Assembly (NCBI GenBank): GCA_039914625.1
Contig: JBDSOU010000202.1
Coordinates: forward strand, 1 to 11,210
Direction: 5' to 3'
Length of the DNA: 11,210 nt
Source of the DNA: DATEMK01 sp039914625
GTDB taxonomy: Bacteria > Bacteroidota > Bacteroidia > AKYH767-A > OLB10
Within the stretch, counting starts at the first letter, position 1. Each line of letters starts with the position of its first letter. Positions 7,024-11,210 of this stretch are shown here, one piece after another. The notes under the pieces were generated by a model that had not been told where the DNA came from, ran no database searches, and saw only the letters and a program-made list of their open reading frames with translations. The position numbers and the translations under genes were made by a program.

Positions 7024-7247
7024 TATGCAGCATTTGTAACATCGGCAATTGTAAAGAAGGTATTACCGAAGAACTTTTTAATAAAAAAGGCAAGTTGATT
7101 ATTCTTAAAAATCTTCCTGCTTTGATTTGCGAGAACTGCGGTGCAAAATTTTTTAGTGAAGAAACATCAAAACTAATTCTTCAAAATCTTAAGGAAGCTG
7201 AAAACTCAAAGGCTGAATTAGAAATTATCAGTGCAAAAGTTGCCTGA
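7020..7247 (+). CDS. YgiT-type zinc-finger antitoxin (MqsA-like N-terminal domain)
   Basis: The protein has 75 residues. Two CxxC pairs, C3/C6 (CSIC) and C37/C40 (CENC, followed by GAKFF), would bind one zinc. Between them comes KGKLIILKNLPALIC, matching the YgiT-type pattern in which a short beta segment and a Pro-Ala lead into the second pair. The C-terminal part (about 47-75) is helical and charged. MqsA proper has an additional Xre-type HTH domain; it is absent here, as in many short YgiT-type partners of DUF4258 toxins. The start codon overlaps the toxin stop (ATGA at 7020-7023), so translation is likely coupled. The expected role is to bind and neutralise the DUF4258 toxin and perhaps repress the operon; both follow from family knowledge. 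The frame is intact although the toxin frame is broken. Confidence 0.85.
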   Translation: MICSICNIGNCKEGITEELFNKKGKLIILKNLPALICENCGAKFFSEETSKLILQNLKEAENSKAELEIISAKVA

Positions 7248-7323
7248 AATTTACATTCTGTTTTTTTCAAAAAAATATCATTGAACAACTTCTCCCGATG
7301 AATCGCTATTAAACCTTCCTTAC

Positions 7324-10173
7324 CTATCTGCTCAGATACATGCTCTTCTCCTTCACCAAATGCCTGAAATAAGGATCATCCAACCCGTCAATAAATCGTA
7401 TAGCCTCACCTGTGGATTTCATTTCAGGTCCTAATTCTTTATTGACATTCGGAAATTTTTCAAAAGAAAAAACAGGTTCTTTAATTGCATAACCGAATTT
7501 GCGCGGATTAAATTTGAAATCTTTTAGCTTATTCGCTCCCATCATTACTTTAGTTGCCATGTTAATGTATGGAACCTGATGTGCTTTTGCAATGAACGGA
7601 ACTGTTCGTGAAGCGCGCGGGTTGGCTTCTATCACATATACTTTGTCCTTTTTAATTGCAAACTGAATATTCAATAACCCGCGAACATTTAAAGCATGAG
7701 CAATTTTTTCTGCGTACTCGATCATAGTCTTTTGAACTTCTTCTGAAAGGCTGAATGCAGGAAGCACTGCAAACGAATCACCCGAATGAATTCCTGCCGG
7801 CTCTATGTGTTCCATCAATCCAATCAGTTGTACATTTTCTCCATCACAAATTAAATCTATTTCCGCTTCTTCAGCTCTGTCAAGAAAGTGATCTATCAGC
7901 ACACGATTGCCCGGAAGGTTTTTTAATAATTTTATTACTGCATATTCCAGGTCTTCATCGTTAATTACAATGCTCATTCCCTGTCCGCCTAAAACATAAG
8001 AAGGGCGCACCAGAACAGGGTAAGCAACTTTGTGAGCAACTACCAAAGCCTCTTCAGCAGACTCCGCCACTCCGTATAACGGGTAAGGTATCCCCAAATC
8101 TTTAAGCATGTCTGAAAAACGCCCGCGGTCTTCTGCAATATCCATATTGTCAAAAGAAGTTCCCATTATTTTAATTCCTTTTTCGTGCAGCTTTTCTGCA
8201 AGCTTAAGTGCAGTCTGTCCGCCAAGTTGCACTATTACTCCTTCTGGTTTTTCAAATTCAATCAGCTCGTAAATATGTTCCCAGAAAATGGGTTCAAAAT
8301 ATAATTTATCCGCAACATCAAAATCTGTTGACACCGTTTCCGGATTGCAGTTCACCATGATCGCTTCGTATCCTGCTTCTTTTGCGGCAAGTACGCCATG
8401 CACACAGGAATAATCAAACTCTATCCCCTGCCCTATCCTGTTTGGTCCCGATCCAAGAACAAGAACTTTTTTCTTATCACTGCGCACCGACTCATTATTT
8501 AACGCATCTTCCTTCCCTGCTTCTTTACTTGCCGCTTCAAAAGTGCTGTAGAAATAAGGTGTGGTTGATTCAAATTCTGCTGCGCAGGTATCCACCATTT
8601 TATACACGCGTTTTATTCCTAATTGCTTTCTGCGTTCATACACTTCATCCTCGCTCACGTTTCTCAGTATATATGCAATCTGCGCATCCGAAAATCCCTT
8701 TTGTTTTATTTCAAGAAAAAGTCCTTGCGGAATATTTTCCAGGCTATATCTCTTTAATTCATTTTCAAAAGAAACCAATTGATTGATCTCATTCAAAAAC
8801 CACTTATCAATTTTTGAATGATTATGAATCGTCTGGATGGGCAATCCCAATTTCAGTGCTGATTTAATATGAAACAACCTGTCCCACGAAGGATGCTCCA
8901 GTGAATACATAATCTCATCCACATTATTCCATTCTGTTCCATCTGCTCCCAATCCTTTGCGATTTATTTCGAGCGACTGACATGCTTTCTGCAACGCTTC
9001 AATAAAGCTTCTGCCTATCGCCATCACTTCACCCACTGATTTCATTTGCAATCCAAGCTGCCGGTCCGAGCCGGGAAACTTGTCAAAATTCCAGCGTGGT
9101 ATTTTTACAATCACATAATCCAATGTCGGTTCAAAAAATGCTGAAGTTGATTTTGTAATCTGGTTTTTCAACTCATCTAAATTATAACCAATCGCAAGCT
9201 TCGCAGCAATTTTCGCAATCGGGTATCCTGTTGCTTTCGATGCAAGCGCAGAAGAACGCGATACACGCGGATTAATTTCAACTGCAATTATATCTTCCGT
9301 ATCCGGGTTCACCGCAAACTGCACATTGCATCCTCCTGCAAATTTCCCGATCGAACGCATCATCTTTATTGCAAGATTGCGCATGTGCTGATACGTTTTA
9401 TCGCTCAACGTCATTGCCGGGGCAATCGTAATCGAATCACCCGTATGCACACCCATCGGATCAAAATTTTCGATCGAACAAATAATAATTACATTGTCAT
9501 TGCTGTCGCGCAATAATTCCAATTCGTATTCTTTCCATCCTAAGACCGCTTTTTCAACAAGCACTTCATGAATGGGCGATGCATGTAATCCGCGATTCAG
9601 CGCTTCATCAAAATCTTCTTTTTTCAAAACAAAGCTGCCGCCCGTTCCGCCTAACGTATAGGATGGACGAATAACAAGCGGAAAACCTATCTCCTGTGCA
9701 ATTTCTTTTCCTTCCAAAAAAGAATTCGCAACCTTCGATGGCGGCACTCCCACCCCGATATCAATCATCAGCTTGCGGAATTTTTCGCGGTTCTCCGTCA
9801 TCTCAATCGCATCAATATTGACTCCGATAATTTTGACATCATATTTTTTCCACAACCCCGTTTCATCGGCTTCTTTGCAAAGGTTTAATGCCGTCTGTCC
9901 ACCCATGGTCGGAAGCACTGCATCAATTTTTTGTTCCTTTAAAATTTGTTCAATGGATGCCACCGTCAGCGGAAGCAAATAAATATGATCCGCTGTAACC
10001 TTGTCTGTCATAATGGTTGCAGGATTGGAATTGATCAGCGAAACTTTAATTCCTTCTTCGCGCAACGATCGCGAAGCCTGCGATCCTGCATAATCAAATT
10101 CGCAAGCCTGTCCGATAATGATAGGTCCGGAACCAATAATAAGAACGGATTTTATTGAATTGTCTTTGGGCAT
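7324..10173 (-). CDS. carB: Carbamoyl-phosphate synthase large subunit, short form without allosteric domain
   Basis: With the start at MPKDNS (10173) the protein has 949 residues. It makes carbamoyl phosphate from bicarbonate, ammonia (from the CarA glutaminase subunit) and two ATP, feeding pyrimidine and arginine synthesis in the cytoplasm. The first half opens with SVLIIGSGPIIIGQACEFDY and carries the first ATP-grasp domain (RPSYTLGGTGGS; VEINPRVSRSSAL). An oligomerisation region follows at about 400-550. The second half begins near 565 with LVLGSGPNRIGQGIEFDYS and repeats the ATP-grasp set (RPSYVLGGQGMS; VIEANPRASRTVPF). It ends at DPYFRHLVKEKSMYLSR. The E. coli protein is about 120 residues longer; the missing part is the MGS-like domain that binds UMP and ornithine. 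To my knowledge the short form is normal in Bacteroidota. A further 19 codons are open upstream, but they overlap the promoter, so I chose the inner ATG. No carA is in the window. Confidence 0.97.
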   Translation of the reverse strand: MPKDNSIKSVLIIGSGPIIIGQACEFDYAGSQASRSLREEGIKVSLINSNPATIMTDKVTADHIYLLPLTVASIEQILKEQKIDAVLPTMGGQTALNLCKEADETGLWKKYDVKIIGVNIDAIEMTENREKFRKLMIDIGVGVPPSKVANSFLEGKEIAQEIGFPLVIRPSYTLGGTGGSFVLKKEDFDEALNRGLHASPIHEVLVEKAVLGWKEYELELLRDSNDNVIIICSIENFDPMGVHTGDSITIAPAMTLSDKTYQHMRNLAIKMMRSIGKFAGGCNVQFAVNPDTEDIIAVEINPRVSRSSALASKATGYPIAKIAAKLAIGYNLDELKNQITKSTSAFFEPTLDYVIVKIPRWNFDKFPGSDRQLGLQMKSVGEVMAIGRSFIEALQKACQSLEINRKGLGADGTEWNNVDEIMYSLEHPSWDRLFHIKSALKLGLPIQTIHNHSKIDKWFLNEINQLVSFENELKRYSLENIPQGLFLEIKQKGFSDAQIAYILRNVSEDEVYERRKQLGIKRVYKMVDTCAAEFESTTPYFYSTFEAASKEAGKEDALNNESVRSDKKKVLVLGSGPNRIGQGIEFDYSCVHGVLAAKEAGYEAIMVNCNPETVSTDFDVADKLYFEPIFWEHIYELIEFEKPEGVIVQLGGQTALKLAEKLHEKGIKIMGTSFDNMDIAEDRGRFSDMLKDLGIPYPLYGVAESAEEALVVAHKVAYPVLVRPSYVLGGQGMSIVINDEDLEYAVIKLLKNLPGNRVLIDHFLDRAEEAEIDLICDGENVQLIGLMEHIEPAGIHSGDSFAVLPAFSLSEEVQKTMIEYAEKIAHALNVRGLLNIQFAIKKDKVYVIEANPRASRTVPFIAKAHQVPYINMATKVMMGANKLKDFKFNPRKFGYAIKEPVFSFEKFPNVNKELGPEMKSTGEAIRFIDGLDDPYFRHLVKEKSMYLSR

Positions 10174-10194
10174 TGATGTCAGTTTAGAGTGGTG

Positions 10195-10224
10195 CGAAAT
10201 TAGAAAAAAATCCATGCCCCTCAA
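10195..10224 (-). promoter_or_regulatory. carB promoter
   Basis: On the minus strand, TTG (10224-10222) is followed after 19 bases by TAATTTCG (10202-10195), one base from the Bacteroidota -7 consensus TAnnTTTG. The ATG of carB comes 21 bases later. The position decides the start: the frame's upstream initiation codons lie within or before this promoter. The -33 core abuts the first 52-bp repeat. Confidence 0.6.
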
Positions 10225-10378
10225 TGTCATTCAGGAGGAAACTTTTTACGAGTTACCACAAACTCAAATCCTCGCTTGTCATTCAGGAGGAAACTTTTTA
10301 CAAGTTACCACAAACTCAAATCCTCGCTTGTCATTCAGAAGGAAACTTTTTAAAATCATCACAAATAAAAAATCCTGA
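10225..10378. repeat. Three 52-bp direct repeats upstream of carB
   Basis: Units start at 10225, 10277 and 10329, each at the same TGTCATTCAG word, giving a period of 52 bp. The first two units differ at one base (TTTACGAG / TTTACAAG). The third keeps the first 23 bases with one change and then diverges, with small indels. Each contains AGGAAACTTTTTA. The unit length is not a multiple of three, so it is not a coding repeat. It lies directly behind the carB promoter. It may be a dispersed Bacteroidota intergenic repeat, or binding sites; neither can be shown here. Confidence 0.85.
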
Positions 10379-10433
10379 AAGGATTCAACGTTAATAGAAA
10401 AACACAATCACAAAACGCCCGTTCCTGATAGGA
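10371..10433. repeat. Pair of similar small palindromes
   Basis: AATCCTGAAAGGATT (10371-10385) is an inverted repeat with six-base arms and a three-base centre. A second palindrome of the same type, TCCTGATAGGA, lies at 10423-10433, exactly 50 bases further on when the TCCT arms are compared. They could be hairpins or operator-like sites. No T run follows either one. The remaining sequence to 10583 is AT-rich and shows nothing else, except a run of nine T at about 10540-10549 without a clear hairpin. Confidence 0.45.
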
Positions 10434-10583
10434 TCGAACAATGTTTTCAGCAACTAAAATATTTTCCGGTTAAAAAAATGAAATGAAAATTAGAATGAAA
10501 TAATTGAATGAAAAATCCTTAAAAATCCTGTCAGTTAGTTTTTTTTTCTCCAAGAATTATGTTATATTTTAAAAGGTTTCCAA

Positions 10584-11042
10584 TTAAAATCTTCGACTCA
10601 TTCTAATTCCATGAATTGAGTAATTATTAAAAGTTTTAATACTGCAAAAATTCCAACTTATTAATGATTGCTTTTTCCTTTTCGGAGAAATCAAATTGAT
10701 CGTACTTAGAATAATTGTAACTGTTCCAAGACCAAAATTTATATTAGATAGTGTTCCAAAGTCTATATTAGGATATTCTTCTTTGATCGAAAGTCCGTGA
10801 AACCCTACTGCAATTTCAGAAGCGCCTGTAATTAGCCCTATGATTGGCAAAGTATTATTTTCGGATTTATTATTTATCTGATTTATATTTAATGCATTTA
10901 TTCCTAAATTAGAACAAACAAAAAGTCCGGTATAAACCACATTTATACCACCCGCAGGACTAACGTTATATTGCCCGGTTGAATAGTGTAATATTCCAAA
11001 AAAGATTCCAATTAAAATAAAAAAGGTTTTATATAGATTCAT
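10584..11042 (-). CDS. Small exported protein of unknown function
   Basis: From ATG 11042 the protein has 152 residues. It opens with an exported-protein start, MNLYKTFFILIGIFFGILHY, with possible cleavage near STGQ. Two further hydrophobic, Gly-rich stretches (LPIIGLITGASEIAVGFHGL and FGLGTVTIILSTINLI) could be membrane helices. The end is SWNF...SIHGIRMSRRF, with a closing aromatic residue as in many outer-membrane proteins. I do not recognise a named family; short Bacteroidota proteins of this general design exist without known function. The frame is open 32 codons further upstream, but that part begins with TTG inside a terminator hairpin and crosses the promoter, so the ATG at 11042 is the better start. 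It has its own promoter, and no neighbour close enough to form an operon. Confidence 0.7.
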   Translation of the reverse strand: MNLYKTFFILIGIFFGILHYSTGQYNVSPAGGINVVYTGLFVCSNLGINALNINQINNKSENNTLPIIGLITGASEIAVGFHGLSIKEEYPNIDFGTLSNINFGLGTVTIILSTINLISPKRKKQSLISWNFCSIKTFNNYSIHGIRMSRRF

Positions 11043-11089
11043 CCTATAGTTGGTTTGTATTTTCAGTCTCTCCCTTTCTTTTCCAACAT

Positions 11090-11121
11090 CAAAAGTAATT
11101 TTATTTCCCCACCCAACCAAA
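11090..11121 (-). promoter_or_regulatory. Promoter of the small exported protein gene
   Basis: On the minus strand, TTTG (11121-11118) is followed after 20 bases by TACTTTTG (11097-11090). Both elements match the Bacteroidota -33/-7 consensus. The ATG at 11042 lies 47 bases behind the -7 element, leaving a leader of about 40 nt. Confidence 0.65.
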
Positions 11122-11130
11122 AACCAAAAA

Positions 11131-11153
11131 GCCCGCAAAAAAAAATTGCGGGC
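11131..11153. terminator. Bidirectional intrinsic terminator
   Basis: GCCCGCAA (11131-11138) pairs perfectly with TTGCGGGC (11146-11153) around a loop of seven A. On plus it is followed by TTCTTTTTT, on minus by TTTTTGGTTTTTGG, so it can work in both directions. On the minus strand it would end a transcript entering from the right, just before the promoter of the small exported protein gene. Confidence 0.85.
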
Positions 11154-11160
11154 TTCTTTT

Positions 11161-11192
11161 TTAATCCTGTTAATCCCTTAATTCGTTAAATC
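11161..11192. repeat. Four imperfect short direct repeats
   Basis: TTAATCC (11161), TTAATCCC (11170), TTAATTCG (11178) and TTAAATC (11186) follow each other with a step of eight to nine bases, just behind the terminator. Low-complexity origin is possible. No gene is visible between here and the right edge. Confidence 0.4.
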
Positions 11193-11210
11193 AAGGTGGG
11201 TCTTCATTTT

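Noticed and set aside
7248..7323. Shared terminator between antitoxin and carB
   Set aside because: There are runs of seven T and seven A (about 7260-7274), but they abut with a single base between and no G/C stem, so no credible terminator hairpin.
8382..8786. Plus-strand ORF of 134 codons inside carB
   Set aside because: It lies fully antisense to the conserved carB frame and has no recognisable domain: a shadow frame.
10174..10230. Longer carB start (19 more codons)
   Set aside because: These codons overlap the -33/-7 promoter, and CarB homologues begin right before the SVLIIGSGPI strand.
11043..11138. Longer start of the small exported protein
   Set aside because: It begins with TTG in a terminator hairpin and runs over a good promoter; the ATG at 11042 directly precedes a signal-peptide-like segment.

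Overview
The window is AT-rich DNA that most probably comes from a member of the Bacteroidota. Five signs point this way: a decayed type IX secretion (T9SS) C-terminal sorting domain, a DUF4834-family membrane protein next to a YfhO-family protein, a CarB that ends in the short form without the allosteric C-terminal domain, a secreted Ig-like/beta-helix protein of the kind common in that phylum, and several -7 promoter elements of the TAnnTTTG type instead of a sigma70 -10 box. Starts lack clear Shine-Dalgarno sequences, which also fits. I cannot place it below phylum level.

Layout. Positions 1-1795 (minus) hold the N-terminal 598 residues of a large secreted protein that runs off the left edge. 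Positions 1796-2622 carry no convincing gene, but they hold a terminator-like hairpin and a row of four back-to-back inverted repeats. Positions 2777-3007 are eleven 21-bp tandem repeats, open in several reading frames. Positions 3135-3857 are gene remains: the DNA-binding end of a LuxR/NarL response regulator, then a frameshifted small gene ending in a T9SS sorting signal. Positions 3948-6643 (minus) are a two-gene membrane operon (DUF4834 protein, then YfhO-family protein). From 6732 (plus) runs a toxin-antitoxin pair of the DUF4258 / YgiT-type zinc-finger kind, with the toxin frame broken at a run of seven A. Positions 7324-10173 (minus) are carB, with a good promoter directly upstream. Behind that promoter lie three 52-bp direct repeats. 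The right end holds a small exported protein of unknown function (10584-11042, minus) with a good promoter and a strong bidirectional terminator at its back.

How the parts relate. Only two gene pairs look like functional units: DUF4834-YfhO (17-bp gap, same strand) and toxin-antitoxin (4-bp ATGA overlap). They are divergent, and the -7 elements on both sides lie within ten bases of the start codons, which suggests leaderless or nearly leaderless transcripts. carB stands alone with no carA in view. The stretch from about 1.8 to 3.9 kb looks like a decay and repeat zone between housekeeping blocks.

I do not see a clear new multi-gene system. The best leads are the 21-bp array, the row of hairpins at 2241-2413, and the toxin whose frame depends on one A in a homopolymer.
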